Of a stretch of 64,000 bases of DNA, positions 28,994-38,406 are shown piece by piece (position 1 is the first letter of the stretch; each line of letters starts with the position of its first letter). The stretch covers positions 248,001-312,000 of the forward strand of contig NZ_FNDG01000004.1 in the NCBI RefSeq assembly GCF_900100535.1, written 5' to 3'. Under the pieces are notes generated by a model that was not told the origin of the DNA, ran no database searches, and saw nothing but the letters and a program-made list of their open reading frames with translations. Source of the stretch: Phytopseudomonas flavescens (lineage in GTDB: Bacteria > Pseudomonadota > Gammaproteobacteria > Pseudomonadales > Pseudomonadaceae). A program made the translations under genes and the position numbers.

Positions 28994-30472
28994 TTATCTG
29001 GCAGCGCTCTTCGGCTGCTTGTAGAGGTCGAGCAGCACCTGATCGAGGATCGCCGAGGCGCCCCATGGCTTGGGGTCGTTGAGGATCGCCACCACGGCCC
29101 AGCTGTTGCCGTTGCTGTCGCGGCTGAAGCCGGCGATGGCGCGCACGTTGTTCAGGGTGCCGGTCTTGATGTGCGCCTGGCCGGCCATGGGTGTGTTGCG
29201 CAGGCGTTTGCGCATGGTGCCGTCCAACGCGACGATCGGCATGGAGCTGATGAACTCGGCAGCATAAGGGCTCTTCCAGGCAGCCTCCAGAATACGGCCC
29301 ATTTCTCGCGCGCTCAGGCGCTCCGCCCGGGACAGCCCGGAGCCGTTCTCCATTACCAACTGCGGCGCGGTAATGCCCTTGCGGGCCAACCAGGCGCGAA
29401 TCACCCGTTGCGCAGCGTGGGCGTCGTCGACATCCGCATTGGTGCGATTCTGCGCGCCGATGCTGAGGAACAGCTGCCGGGCCATGGTGTTGTTGCTGTA
29501 CTTGTTGATGTCGCGGATGATTTCCACCAGATCGGGGGAAAAGGCTCGCGCCAGCAGGCTCGCGCTCTTCGGCACGTCGGCCTGGCGGTTCTTGCCCATG
29601 ATGCTGCCGCCCAGCTCCTGGAAGATGGCGCGCACGGCACCCGCTGCATAGCCGGGATGGTCGAGCAGCGACAGGTAGGTCTGGGCGCTGCAGCCATCGG
29701 TCAACTGGCCGGTGACGATCACCCGGGTGCCGTCGAACTCCTTGACCGGGTTGTAGCGCACGTCCGGCCAGGCGGGGCATTTGCCAGCCTTGAGCACCTT
29801 GACCTGATTATCCAGCGTCAACCCCGCCAGCGGTGGCTCGGCAGCGACGCTGACCTTGCCACTCTCGGCGCGGGCGATGAAGCGCAGCGCCTTGAGGTTG
29901 ACCAGCAGCGAGTCGGGGGTGACCAGATAGGGTTTGTTGGCATCGCCGCCGTCGTCGTCGAAGGCGGGCAGGTTCGGTTGCGAGAAATAGCTGCGATCGA
30001 GCACCAGGTCGCCAGTCACCTGACGCACGCCATTGGCCCGCAGATCGCGCAGCAGCAGCCAGAGTTTTTCCATGTTCAGCTTGGGGTCACCGCCACCCTT
30101 GAGGTACAGGTTGCCGTTGAGTACGCCGTCCTTGAGCTGGCCGTCTGTATAGAACTCGGTCTTCCACTGATAGGTCGGGCCGAGCAGTTCCAGTGCAGCG
30201 AAGGTGGTCAGCAGCTTCATGGTCGACGCCGGGTTCACCGACACATCGGCATTGAAGAGGGTGCCATTGCCCGGGCCAGTGAGCGGCAGGGTGACCACCG
30301 ACAACGATTGCTGGCCGATCTTGTTGGCCTTGAGGCTCTTGACCACGCTTTCCGGGAGGTTGGCGCTGGTCGCCGCATGGGCGGGCAGGGCAGTGGGCAG
30401 TACCAGGCAGGCGAGTGCCAGAGGGCGGAGAATGCGCAGCCTCCGGACGACGGGTACAACGAAAAATCGCAT
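28994..30472 (-). CDS. dacB: D-alanyl-D-alanine carboxypeptidase/endopeptidase, PBP4 type
   Basis: Encodes 492 residues from ATG 30472. Signal peptide: residues 1-35 (ending LPAHAATS). Class C penicillin-binding protein motifs are all present: SxxK as STMK near residue 83, SxN as SNN near 325, and KTG in HIKTGTLNN near 435, with the domain insertion between the first two. It trims peptidoglycan peptides in the periplasm; in P. aeruginosa loss of PBP4 induces AmpC (family knowledge). The frame is open upstream but the signal peptide fixes the start. Confidence 0.95.
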   Translation of the reverse strand: MRFFVVPVVRRLRILRPLALACLVLPTALPAHAATSANLPESVVKSLKANKIGQQSLSVVTLPLTGPGNGTLFNADVSVNPASTMKLLTTFAALELLGPTYQWKTEFYTDGQLKDGVLNGNLYLKGGGDPKLNMEKLWLLLRDLRANGVRQVTGDLVLDRSYFSQPNLPAFDDDGGDANKPYLVTPDSLLVNLKALRFIARAESGKVSVAAEPPLAGLTLDNQVKVLKAGKCPAWPDVRYNPVKEFDGTRVIVTGQLTDGCSAQTYLSLLDHPGYAAGAVRAIFQELGGSIMGKNRQADVPKSASLLARAFSPDLVEIIRDINKYSNNTMARQLFLSIGAQNRTNADVDDAHAAQRVIRAWLARKGITAPQLVMENGSGLSRAERLSAREMGRILEAAWKSPYAAEFISSMPIVALDGTMRKRLRNTPMAGQAHIKTGTLNNVRAIAGFSRDSNGNSWAVVAILNDPKPWGASAILDQVLLDLYKQPKSAAR

Positions 30473-30628
30473 TACGAGCTCCCACAGCGGTTTGGGACAA
30501 TGCCGCGCATTATGCCCCATGGCTTCGCTATCAGGGCTGCAATCGCTGGGTTTTTCATCGGTTGACGGGCATCGTGGGCGCGAAGCTGGTAGAGTGCCGC
30601 GCGTTATCACTCTGAAGGATTTTTACCC

Positions 30629-30973
30629 ATGGCTACCAATCGTTCCCGTCGTCTGCGCAAGAAACTCTGTGTCGACGAATTCCAGGAGCTGGGTTTCGAA
30701 CTGAACCTGACTTTCAAGGAAGACCTGAGCGACGAAGCCGTCGACGCCTTCCTCGATGCATTCCTGAGTGATGCCATGACCGCCAATGGCCTGGGCTATG
30801 TCGGTGGTGACGACTACGGCCTGGTGTGCCTGTCCAAGCGCGGTTCGGTCAGCGAAGAGCAGCGCACCGCTGTCGAGGCGTGGCTGAAGGGCCGTTCTGA
30901 ACTGGTCGACTTCAGCGTCAGCCCCCTGCTCGACGTCTGGTATCCGGAGAACGAGATCAACTCGGCTTCCTGA
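30629..30973 (+). CDS. yggL: YggL family 50S ribosome-associated protein
   Basis: Encodes 114 residues starting MATNRSRRLRKKLCVDEFQELGFEL and containing GLGYVGGDDYGLVC, typical of YggL (DUF469). E. coli YggL has been reported to bind the 50S subunit. It is divergent from dacB, has a good ribosome site (GAAGGA), and is followed by a strong stem-loop. Confidence 0.92.
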   Translation: MATNRSRRLRKKLCVDEFQELGFELNLTFKEDLSDEAVDAFLDAFLSDAMTANGLGYVGGDDYGLVCLSKRGSVSEEQRTAVEAWLKGRSELVDFSVSPLLDVWYPENEINSAS

Positions 30974-30980
30974 TTCCTGC

Positions 30981-31004
30981 AAGGGCCTCGTTCGAGGCCC
31001 TTCT
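30981..31004 (+). terminator. Stem-loop terminator after yggL
   Basis: AAGGGCCTCG / CGAGGCCCTT with a two-base centre begins 8 bases after the stop. The following T-tract is short and interrupted, so termination may be partial; it can also serve the opposite-strand gene. Confidence 0.75.
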
Positions 31005-31076
31005 CATTTGCGCAGGACGATGACGGTTCGATGGCTGTGACGGCCTTCTAAACAACCTGAGCCGGCGCAGCAGCCT

Positions 31077-32855
31077 TCATCCCGCTCCGCTCTCGGGCTC
31101 TTCGGCCTGACGACTCTCCAGATGCCGCGCGGTAATCGCTGCCACGGCTTCGCTGAATGCCACGCATTGTTCATGAAGGATGCCGCAATGGCCGTCCAGC
31201 AGCTCGCCTTGAAGCAGCACGAAGAGGCCGAGCAGCTCGCCCTGTCGATCACGCAAGGCAATGGCCAGTACGTTCACGCGCGGTGTACCGAGTACGTTGA
31301 GCAGCGGCTGAAGATCGCCGGCCTTGTCGAAGCCCAGTGACAGTGCTGCGCTGCCCTTATCCAGAGCCTGGGCCAACCAGACCGCCGAATCGCCACCATC
31401 CAGCGGCTGGGTCTGCAGGTCGCTGGCGCGCAGTCTGTCGCCACTGTGTCCCAACTCCAGCGTTTGCGCGCGCAGGCGCCCATCCTCGACCAGATAGACG
31501 ACGCCAGCCTGGGCATCGATGGCCTGCAGGGTCTGCCGGGTTATCCATTTCAGCAGCGCCTGAACGCTCGGCTGATGTCCCAGTTCGGCGATGATCTGCT
31601 GGTAATGGATGAGGGCCCGATTCATCCGTGCCATGGCCTGGGCCAGGCAGTCCACTTCCAGTACCGAGGAGCGTACGCCGCCGGCTGCGGCGAAGTCGAA
31701 CCGTGCCATTGCTTCGGCCTGATCCTGCAATGCGGCAAGCGGCCGGGTGATGCAACGCGACAGCAGCCAGGCGATCGGTAGGCACAGTAGCAGGGTGGTC
31801 AGGGTGATCAGCGCGCCTTGCCAGCGAATCCGGTAGGCATCGGCGAGCAGTTCGTCCTCGGGCACCAGCAGTGCCAGGTACAGGCCATCGGGCCCACCTT
31901 CGCTGACGTGACTGCGTGAGACCACCCAGCGGCGCTTGTTCAGCGTCTCGATACCCTGCTGGTTGTGCCCCGGAGCCAGTTCGCGCAGCGTGCCGGCCAG
32001 CTCCGGTAGCAGTTCGGTCACTGGCCGCAGTCGTGGCTCGGGGGTGTGGCTGAGCAGGCGCTGGCTATCGGGATAGGCCACGGCCAGGCCCCGGGCATCG
32101 AACAGCACCACTTCGCTACTGGGAGTGACCTTGTGCTTGATCAGGGTGGCGGAGAGATCTTCCAGGGTCAGATCCGCGGCAATGACCGCCTCCTCACCGG
32201 CGGCATCGGCGAGGGTGGTGCCGATCGCGCCCGAGGAGAAGAATACGTAGGGCGTGGTGGTGACGCTGCCGTTCTGACTGCGGGCACGGCTGTACCACTC
32301 GCGCATGCGCGGGTCGTAATCCTGACTGCCCAGCGTGCGCCTTTCCAGCAGATTCAGCGCGTCGTCGAAGAACAGATACTCGCCGATTCTGCCAGCATCG
32401 TGCTGCTCGACCGACCAGATTTGCAGGGATGCACCGTCAGGCGCCTGGAATTGTCGCTGGATGGCTCGGTTACGCAAGGCGCGAACCATGAAAAAGTCGC
32501 CGCTGCGGTAACCGAGATACAGCGAAGCCAGCGTGGGATTGTCACGCAGCGCCTGGGCGAAGGGGGCGAGCAGTGCCAGGCGCCCTTGCAGATCGTCGCT
32601 GCGTGTCCCCTCGGCGAAGGCCAGTACGCCGAGCAGGTGATGGATCGGCCGGTAGGTGGCGCTGATACCCTGATGCACGTCTTGCTGGATGTGCTCGAAC
32701 AGCGATGCGCTGCTGGAGAAAATGATCGCCGTAGTCTGGCGATAGGTGAACAGGCCCAGTGTGCCACCTGCGAGCAGCAGCATCAGCATGAACAGCACGC
32801 TGATATGGATGTGCAGGGGGAGTCTGCGGTGTGCAGATGGGAAGCTGCCGAGCAT
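31077..32855 (-). CDS. Cache-HAMP-GAF-like membrane sensory protein
   Basis: Encodes 592 residues from ATG 32855 (GGAG 8 bases upstream; a GTG five codons earlier is an alternative). Transmembrane helix near 17-37, periplasmic double-Cache-like domain (about 40-335, with DYDPRMREWYSRA, a typical Cache motif), second helix near 340-362, HAMP domain (ITRPLAALQDQAEAMARFDF), then a GAF-like domain (about 430-575). The protein stops there. Relatives usually continue into an output domain such as HD-GYP, GGDEF or kinase; none is visible here or just downstream. It may act through a partner, or be a truncated receptor. Confidence 0.8.
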   Translation of the reverse strand: MLGSFPSAHRRLPLHIHISVLFMLMLLLAGGTLGLFTYRQTTAIIFSSSASLFEHIQQDVHQGISATYRPIHHLLGVLAFAEGTRSDDLQGRLALLAPFAQALRDNPTLASLYLGYRSGDFFMVRALRNRAIQRQFQAPDGASLQIWSVEQHDAGRIGEYLFFDDALNLLERRTLGSQDYDPRMREWYSRARSQNGSVTTTPYVFFSSGAIGTTLADAAGEEAVIAADLTLEDLSATLIKHKVTPSSEVVLFDARGLAVAYPDSQRLLSHTPEPRLRPVTELLPELAGTLRELAPGHNQQGIETLNKRRWVVSRSHVSEGGPDGLYLALLVPEDELLADAYRIRWQGALITLTTLLLCLPIAWLLSRCITRPLAALQDQAEAMARFDFAAAGGVRSSVLEVDCLAQAMARMNRALIHYQQIIAELGHQPSVQALLKWITRQTLQAIDAQAGVVYLVEDGRLRAQTLELGHSGDRLRASDLQTQPLDGGDSAVWLAQALDKGSAALSLGFDKAGDLQPLLNVLGTPRVNVLAIALRDRQGELLGLFVLLQGELLDGHCGILHEQCVAFSEAVAAITARHLESRQAEEPESGAG

Positions 32856-32905
32856 CGCGCGTCGCTCCACGGTGGCGCTGCTAAATGGCCAGCATAGTCA
32901 AGCGT

Positions 32906-34003
32906 TCAGGATTCTGCCGACTGGTGTGACTGCAGCGGGCCATCACCGTGCGGCAGGCGCTGTTTCGCTGCGCCACGGTTGTCCAGCCATTGCCGCAGGC
33001 CATGCATCAGCAGGGCGATGAAGAGTGTCAGCAAAATGCCCAGGGTGACGTTGAACAAGCGTACCTGTGGCAGGTGCCAGTCCCTGGCCAGGCTCTCGGC
33101 GAGGAGCACGAAACACACCGTGGTCTGCAGTACGAACAGGCCATAGTTGTGGGCTTGCAGTGCGCGGCTGAGGGTGATCAGCGGCAGCATGATGGCCACC
33201 ATCATCGGTGGGCTCTGCAGGCTGTGGCCGAACAGGATCAACAGCCCGGCGGCGCTCAGGCTGGCCATGCTCGCCTGCAGGGCACGCACCAGGCTGCCCC
33301 TGAACTCCAGCTGCAGGGTGGTGACCACCGCAAGGGTCAGCCAGTAGCCGCGCTGCAGGTGCGCGAGATTGACCATCAGGCCGGCCAGGGAGACCGCCAG
33401 CATGCAGCCCGTGGCGTACAACCACCATTGCTGGCGCGACTGGCGACGTGCGTGGCGGCGCAGCACCTTGAGCAGGCTCACCAGGCGCGGCATGTACGGC
33501 CACATGCGCAGGCCGTGGACGCCGCGCAGGCCGAATGCCAGAAGCATCACCCACAGCCCGCCGAGAATGAACAGCGTGGCGATGGCGTAGGGGTTGTTCA
33601 GGGTGCTGCTGCCATATTGGCCCTGCCCCAGGCACAGACACACGGTCAGGCCGATACCCAGCTTGCCGGCTTCGGCACCGTAACGCTGCAACCAGGCCAG
33701 CAGCAGGCCGAAGCCGGCGAACAGCGACAGACTGATCAGCGGGTGCGTCGCCGACCAGAAGCCCAGCCCGGCACTGCAGGCGCCAAGGCCGGTGAGCAGC
33801 AGCATGCGCAACATGCCGAAGCGATGCAGTGGATTGGCCTGGGCAGCCTGAAAGGCGCCAACCGAGGCCCACAGGAAGCCCGGATGAGCGCTGAACAGCC
33901 CCAGCAGCAAGGGCAGTGCACAGCCCAGGCCCGCCACTATGGCCGCTCCCCAGGCAGGTGGCCCGGCGTGCCAGCTGAACAGCTGTCGCAATACCTGGCG
34001 CAT
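32906..34003 (-). CDS. FUSC family inner-membrane protein
   Basis: Encodes 365 residues with two blocks of hydrophobic helices (about 15-150 and 195-335) separated by a basic loop containing RRHARRQSRQQWW, the arrangement of FUSC/aromatic-acid-exporter-like proteins. The internal block begins WWLYATGCMLAVSLAGLMVNL. The substrate is unknown; relatives export aromatic acids or fusaric acid. It starts 3 bases before the end of the dgt coding region on the same strand (stop-to-start gap of 2), so it is probably co-transcribed with dgt. Confidence 0.82.
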   Translation of the reverse strand: MRQVLRQLFSWHAGPPAWGAAIVAGLGCALPLLLGLFSAHPGFLWASVGAFQAAQANPLHRFGMLRMLLLTGLGACSAGLGFWSATHPLISLSLFAGFGLLLAWLQRYGAEAGKLGIGLTVCLCLGQGQYGSSTLNNPYAIATLFILGGLWVMLLAFGLRGVHGLRMWPYMPRLVSLLKVLRRHARRQSRQQWWLYATGCMLAVSLAGLMVNLAHLQRGYWLTLAVVTTLQLEFRGSLVRALQASMASLSAAGLLILFGHSLQSPPMMVAIMLPLITLSRALQAHNYGLFVLQTTVCFVLLAESLARDWHLPQVRLFNVTLGILLTLFIALLMHGLRQWLDNRGAAKQRLPHGDGPLQSHQSAES

Positions 34004-34005
34004 GC

Positions 34006-35337
34006 TCAGACCGGGCTCGAGCGACCGGTCATTTCGCGCGCCATTTCGGTGGCGTAGCTATCGGTCATGCCGGCAATGAAGTCGATCATCCGCAGGAAGG
34101 AGCGGTACAGCGGCCAGTGCGGATCGGGTGCGTTATGGCCGAGCAGGTCGAGGATGCGCCGGTTCTTGAACGAGGGGGTACGCCCGCCGTGTTGTTCCAG
34201 CGCCGCGCCGCAGAAGGCATTGAGAAGAATTTCCAGGGTGGTGTAGGCGCCGATCTCGTGGAGGGTCTTGCGCTTGTCCTGAAAGATCTTTTCCCGGGCC
34301 ATCGCCTTGGCAGCCTGCACGCACTCCTTGGCCGGGCCGTGCATGTGCTCGACCAGGTCGCCCTCCAGGGTACCTGCCAGCAGCGCCTGTTGCTGCGCGA
34401 CGAAGGCCTGGGCCGCCGAGTTGGTCAGGTGTTCGATGGCCTTGCCACGCAGGATCGCCAGCTTGCGTCGACGTGAATCGGCGGGCCCCAGTTGGCGGTA
34501 GGTCTCCGGCAGGTCGTCGCCGACCAGGTCAAGCAGCAGCGACTCCACTTCGGTGTAGTCGAGCAGCTCCATTTCCAGGCCGTCCTCCAGGTCGATCAGG
34601 CCATAGCAGATGTCGTCTGCCGCCTCCATCAGGTAGACCAGCGGATGGCGCGCCCAACGCTGCTCCTCCAGTTGCGGCAGGCCGAGCTTGCCGGCGATCT
34701 GTTCGAGCAGCGGCAATTCGCTCTGGTAGCAGCCGAACTTGTGTTTCTTGTAACCCAGGGCTTCCGCATGGCGGGACGTCCAGGGGTATTTGAGGTAGGC
34801 GCCGAGGGTCGCGTAGGTCAGCCGCGTTCCACCATCGAACTGGTGGTACTCCAGTTGGGTGAGCACACGAAAGCCCTGGGCGTTGCCCTCGAAGCTAAGG
34901 AAGTCGCCGCGCTCGGCATCGCTCATGGCGTCCAGCCAGCCCCGCCCTGCCGCCTGCTGGAACCAGTGGCGAATGGCATCTTCCCCGGAGTGGCCAAAAG
35001 GCGGGTTGCCGATGTCGTGAGCCAGGCAGGAGGATTGCACCACCATGCCCAGGTCGCTTGGCGCGCACCAGGATGGCAGTTCGCCGCGCAATATCTCGCC
35101 GACCCGCATACCCAGGGAGCGGCCCACACAACTGACTTCCAGCGAGTGAGTCAGCCGTGTGTGGATATGATCGTTGCTCGATACCGGGTGCACCTGAGTC
35201 TTGCGGCCCAGGCGGCGGAAGGCGCCGGAGAAGATGATCCGGTCGTGATCCTTGTGAAAGGGGCTACGTCCCAGTTCATCGGCGCTGGGTGCCGGTTTGC
35301 CGAGACGTTCGCGGGTGAGCAGGGTTTGCCAGTCCAA
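34006..35337 (-). CDS. dgt: Deoxyguanosinetriphosphate triphosphohydrolase-like protein
   Basis: Encodes 443 residues from a TTG start at 35337, giving [14 protein letters not shown], the usual N terminus of this family, with AAAGGAAA about 7 bases upstream. The HD-domain metal ligands are visible in [10 protein letters not shown] and [17 protein letters not shown], with a further Asp in [17 protein letters not shown]. These enzymes hydrolyse dNTPs to deoxynucleosides and triphosphate, tuning the dNTP pool. A longer frame upstream lacks similarity and an obvious ribosome site. Confidence 0.92.
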   Translation of the reverse strand: MDWQTLLTRERLGKPAPSADELGRSPFHKDHDRIIFSGAFRRLGRKTQVHPVSSNDHIHTRLTHSLEVSCVGRSLGMRVGEILRGELPSWCAPSDLGMVVQSSCLAHDIGNPPFGHSGEDAIRHWFQQAAGRGWLDAMSDAERGDFLSFEGNAQGFRVLTQLEYHQFDGGTRLTYATLGAYLKYPWTSRHAEALGYKKHKFGCYQSELPLLEQIAGKLGLPQLEEQRWARHPLVYLMEAADDICYGLIDLEDGLEMELLDYTEVESLLLDLVGDDLPETYRQLGPADSRRRKLAILRGKAIEHLTNSAAQAFVAQQQALLAGTLEGDLVEHMHGPAKECVQAAKAMAREKIFQDKRKTLHEIGAYTTLEILLNAFCGAALEQHGGRTPSFKNRRILDLLGHNAPDPHWPLYRSFLRMIDFIAGMTDSYATEMAREMTGRSSPV

Positions 35338-35593
35338 GCGTGTTTCCTTTACCAGGGACGGCGATGCGTCTCGTCGGGCGTTGCTGCCGGCCACATTCGG
35401 CGACCTGCAGGTGTTTCCTATGGGGGTGTTGGCGTAGCCGCACCGCTGCACGGAAGGCCGCTCGCCGCCGAAGGGCCTGGGCTCCGCCAGCCGGTTGCCT
35501 GCCACACGAGCAGATACCCATGGCCTATCCCTAGCGTGGAATGCCGCCAGCGGCGAAGTTCTCGTACGGCGTGCTCTGCAACGTCAACCGGCC

Positions 35594-35890
35594 CTAGCTT
35601 CCCTGTTCGAGGCAGCAACTGCAAGGCTGTTCTTGCTGCAGATGCCTGAGGCGCTGTTGCAGGTGATTGAGAAAGCCGCTTTCGAAGGCCTGGCGAGGTC
35701 CGTCAGGTTCGTACATCGCCCTGGCATAGGCGAGCTGGCGCCAGAGCGGGCGCGGGTGGGGGTCGTTGTACCAGTCGCTGGCACTGCGTATGCCTGCATC
35801 GACGACCGGCTGGAGGGCCAGTGGACAGTCCACGACCATCGCCGGCTGGCTGCCGAACGCCGGAATGTTGGCCAGCAGTTGCTCGTTCAC
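35594..35890 (-). CDS. Small hypothetical protein coupled to Cox-like gene
   Basis: Encodes 98 residues from GTG 35890, overlapping the stop of the preceding gene (GTGA). Sequence features include IPAFGSQPAMVVDCPLALQPV and a C-terminal helix with cysteines (CSCCLEQ). It has no signal peptide and no family I recognise. The start inside the overlap indicates translational coupling with the 66-residue DNA-binding protein, so the two probably work together. Confidence 0.75.
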   Translation of the reverse strand: MNEQLLANIPAFGSQPAMVVDCPLALQPVVDAGIRSASDWYNDPHPRPLWRQLAYARAMYEPDGPRQAFESGFLNHLQQRLRHLQQEQPCSCCLEQGS

Positions 35891-36087
35891 GAGCGGCCTC
35901 TGTCCAGGTGCGTCCCGAGCCGCTGCATGTCGATGAGCACATGGCCGGCGATACGTGTCACGGGCAGCAGTCCATCGTCTATCCACGTCTGCACGCGATC
36001 TTCGCCGAGGCCAATCAGTTCGGCGAAACGTCGGACGGTGACGTAGCGGGGTGAGTTGGGCAGGTGAGAGAGGTCGAGTTCTTCCAC
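35887..36087 (-). CDS. Cox/excisionase-like DNA-binding protein
   Basis: Encodes 66 residues. Residues 15-57 (YVTVRRFAELIGLGEDRVQT...DDGLLPVTRIAGHVLIDMQRL) have the winged-helix pattern of MerR-like excisionases and phage Cox repressors. It is divergent from an XRE-like regulator at 36223, with a 135-base palindrome-rich spacer. The arrangement recalls a phage lysogeny switch, but no phage genes surround it. Confidence 0.78.
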   Translation of the reverse strand: MEELDLSHLPNSPRYVTVRRFAELIGLGEDRVQTWIDDGLLPVTRIAGHVLIDMQRLGTHLDRGRS

Positions 36088-36124
36088 TTTGATTCTGCTT
36101 CCTGCAACATGATCGGCTCCGTAG

Positions 36125-36200
36125 ACTCATCCACGGGATGAGTAGGGTCGTGGGTAGTGTCAATCACTAAATATTAGTATGTCAATGCGTTTGAACGCAT
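36125..36200. promoter_or_regulatory. Three inverted repeats between divergent HTH genes (candidate operators)
   Basis: Perfect inverted repeats are ACTCATCC-ACG-GGATGAGT (36125-36143), ACTAA-ATA-TTAGT (36166-36178, overlapping a possible -10) and ATGCGTT-TG-AACGCAT (36185-36200). The last lies 23 bases before the XRE gene start. Three palindromes within 76 bases between two DNA-binding genes strongly suggests operator sites. Confidence 0.65.
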
Positions 36201-36222
36201 GCCACCTGATGAGAGTTGAGTC

Positions 36223-36669
36223 ATGTCCAACAAGCGCTTTCTGTTCACCGCTGGCGAGCGGATGCGTGCGCTGCGTGAGCTGATGGGGTTGAGTCGCAAT
36301 GCCTTCGCCGAAATCGTCGGCATGACGGCCAAGCGTATCGAGAACATCGAGAACGGTTGGCAGCGCATGCATGACGAGGACCTGCAGAAGGTGTGCAGCC
36401 AATTCGAGGACTTCAGTCGCTGGATCGCCTACGAAGGCCCCCTGGATCCGCTCCCCCTGCAACTGAAGGTGGCGGACTCGGCACAGAAGGCCGCGGTCTA
36501 TCTGGTGCAGCGCAACCCCGATCTTCTCCAGCGCAGTGGCCTGGATCTGCAGCAATGGCAGCAGCGTCACCGCGATGTGCTGCTGGAAATCGAGCGCCAG
36601 GCAAATGCCGAATCGCCGGTTGCCCAGGCGCCGAAGGCGCCCTCGAAGGGCGTGGATGACGGGGAGTGA
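36223..36669 (+). CDS. XRE-like helix-turn-helix regulator
   Basis: Encodes 148 residues. Residues 10-60 (GERMRALRELMGLSRNAFAEIVGMTAKRIENIENG...) form a Cro/CI-type helix-turn-helix. The C-terminal half is helical and Gln-rich (LDLQQWQQRHRDVLLEIERQ), perhaps for dimerisation. It is divergent from the Cox-like gene. I infer it regulates that gene and itself through the palindromes. Confidence 0.85.
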   Translation: MSNKRFLFTAGERMRALRELMGLSRNAFAEIVGMTAKRIENIENGWQRMHDEDLQKVCSQFEDFSRWIAYEGPLDPLPLQLKVADSAQKAAVYLVQRNPDLLQRSGLDLQQWQQRHRDVLLEIERQANAESPVAQAPKAPSKGVDDGE

Positions 36670-36703
36670 AGACAGGCGCGTTGCTGTGGCTGCGAAAATC
36701 CTT

Positions 36704-37885
36704 TCAGGGGGCCGGCAGCAGTGCCCGTGCATCGATATCGACCAGTAACAGGCGGTCGCCGTCGTCGATGAACTGGCCGGCGGTGAGGCAGTACTGGTTG
36801 CTGGTGGCGTCGCGGTAGGTGGTGGAGAGGATGAGGCGACGTTCCTCCCGGCCTTCGGCGAGCAACTGATAGAAGTAAGGCCGCCAAGACCAGTTATGGC
36901 CGATGTAGCGATCATCGGCCAGCCAGGCGCCGTTGCGCCATTCCAGGTTGGGGGTGGTCTGCGTGCCATGGCGGTCGCACTGATACAGACGTAGCAGCCA
37001 TGGGTAGGCCAGTGGTGTTGCAAGCACGGCCGGCACGCCAGCTTCGAGATCGTTCCTGAGCGCTGCGAACAACTCGGCGAGTTGCTTGCGCAGTTTTATC
37101 TGATGGGTTCGCTCGGCCAGTTTCCGCTGTACGTACTCGTCGCGTAGCCGTGCGAAGCGCTCGACGAAGGCCGCGTGGCCAAAGAACGCCGGCTCGGGCG
37201 CCGCGAACAGATAGCCCTGCACGTAACGGGCTCCGCATTCCAGGGCAAAATCCAGCTCGGCATGGGTTTCCACGCCCTCGGCGATGATCCAGCAGCCGGT
37301 TTTCTCGGCCATCATCGCCAGGGCCTTGACCACTTCGCCACTGGGGCCGCCGCGAGCGGCCTCCTGGAACAGGCGCATGTCCAGCTTGAGAATGTCGGGT
37401 TGCAGGGCCAGCACCCGGTCGAGCTGGGAATAGCCCGCACCGAAGTCGTCGATGGCGATGCGTGCACCGGCTTCCCGGTAGCGCGCCACCACGCCAGGCA
37501 GGCGCTGGCTCGCGCCGCCCAGTTCGGTGATCTCGAAAACCACACGCCTGGGATCGATACCGCTGCGCTCGAGCTGCCGCAGGCTGGGCAGCGCCTGGGT
37601 GGGGCGCAAGCGGCTGATCCAGCGTGGCGATATGTTCAGGCTCAGAAACCATTGCGAGGGCGCGTCGTGAAAACGCATCAGCGCCTGCTCGCGGATCTGC
37701 CGGTCGAAGCGACGCAGGGCGGCTGGCGGTGTCTTGGGGTCGGCGAACAGCGGCCCCGCAGAGTGCAGGCGACCCTGCGCGTCACGCAGCCGGGCGAGGG
37801 CCTCGACACCGGCGATCTCGCCGGTAGCCGTGTCGATGAAGGGTTGGAAGACGGCGAGCGGTTGACCGTCGAGCACTGAGCACAT
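36704..37885 (-). CDS. EAL-domain c-di-GMP phosphodiesterase
   Basis: Encodes 393 residues. The EAL domain (about 1-245) keeps the catalytic set: GVEALAR, LNIS, FEITELGG, IAIDDFGAGYSQ, LKLDM, AEGVETHAE and QGYLF, so it should be active in hydrolysing c-di-GMP to pGpG. The C-terminal 130 residues resemble a PDC/Cache-like sensing fold (WSWRPYFYQLL; LSTTYRDATSNQYCLT), without transmembrane helices, suggesting a cytosolic ligand. A GTG three codons in is an alternative start, with better ribosome-site spacing. Confidence 0.88.
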   Translation of the reverse strand: MCSVLDGQPLAVFQPFIDTATGEIAGVEALARLRDAQGRLHSAGPLFADPKTPPAALRRFDRQIREQALMRFHDAPSQWFLSLNISPRWISRLRPTQALPSLRQLERSGIDPRRVVFEITELGGASQRLPGVVARYREAGARIAIDDFGAGYSQLDRVLALQPDILKLDMRLFQEAARGGPSGEVVKALAMMAEKTGCWIIAEGVETHAELDFALECGARYVQGYLFAAPEPAFFGHAAFVERFARLRDEYVQRKLAERTHQIKLRKQLAELFAALRNDLEAGVPAVLATPLAYPWLLRLYQCDRHGTQTTPNLEWRNGAWLADDRYIGHNWSWRPYFYQLLAEGREERRLILSTTYRDATSNQYCLTAGQFIDDGDRLLLVDIDARALLPAP

Positions 37886-38064
37886 CCTTAGGGGCCATTG
37901 CCGTTTCGGGGCACGCCGCGCTGCTGCGAGAAGTCCAGGCGGCCTGGTTCATCGGGCGCGGGCGTGGCCGTGCCGAACCGGTAGCAGCCTCGAACATGGA
38001 GAAAGCTGACGCCGTGAAATATCCGGCTGATCCAGGCTCCCTCCTAGCAAGAACGTGGCCAGTA

Positions 38065-38406
38065 TCAGTGGTTCTCAGGTGCTTTTGCTGGCTTTTTGCC
38101 TTCAGAGGGGGCAGGGCGTTTCCTCAGGCTCGGAAAGGACTCCAGTGCCAGGCGCAGCCAGCGACGCCAGGAGCCCCCGCGCATACCCAGAAAGGTCAAT
38201 GCGAAGACGCCGCCAGTGATCCAGATTGGTGCGTTGCTGCCCTTGAGTTCCTGGCGCCAGTGGTTGCCGAAATCCTTGGCTTTCTGCACGGGTTCCAGGA
38301 TGACCATGGCTTCATGGCGAATTTCCTGGCGATGCATTTCCAGGCGCAGGCGCAGCATGGTCTTGCGCAGTTCCTGGGTGGAGGTTTTGCCGCTGGGGCG
38401 AATCAT
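38065..38406 (-). CDS. Hypothetical protein with one membrane segment
   Basis: Encodes 113 residues. The N-terminal half is charged and helical (STQELRKTMLRLRLEMHRQEIRHEA broken by short loops), followed by a membrane segment (PIWITGGVFALTFLGMRGG) and a basic tail with KKPAKAPENH. Its ATG overlaps the stop of the holin-family gene (ATGA at 38403-38406). This trio with DUF883 is common in Pseudomonas; function unknown. Confidence 0.75.
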   Translation of the reverse strand: MIRPSGKTSTQELRKTMLRLRLEMHRQEIRHEAMVILEPVQKAKDFGNHWRQELKGSNAPIWITGGVFALTFLGMRGGSWRRWLRLALESFPSLRKRPAPSEGKKPAKAPENH

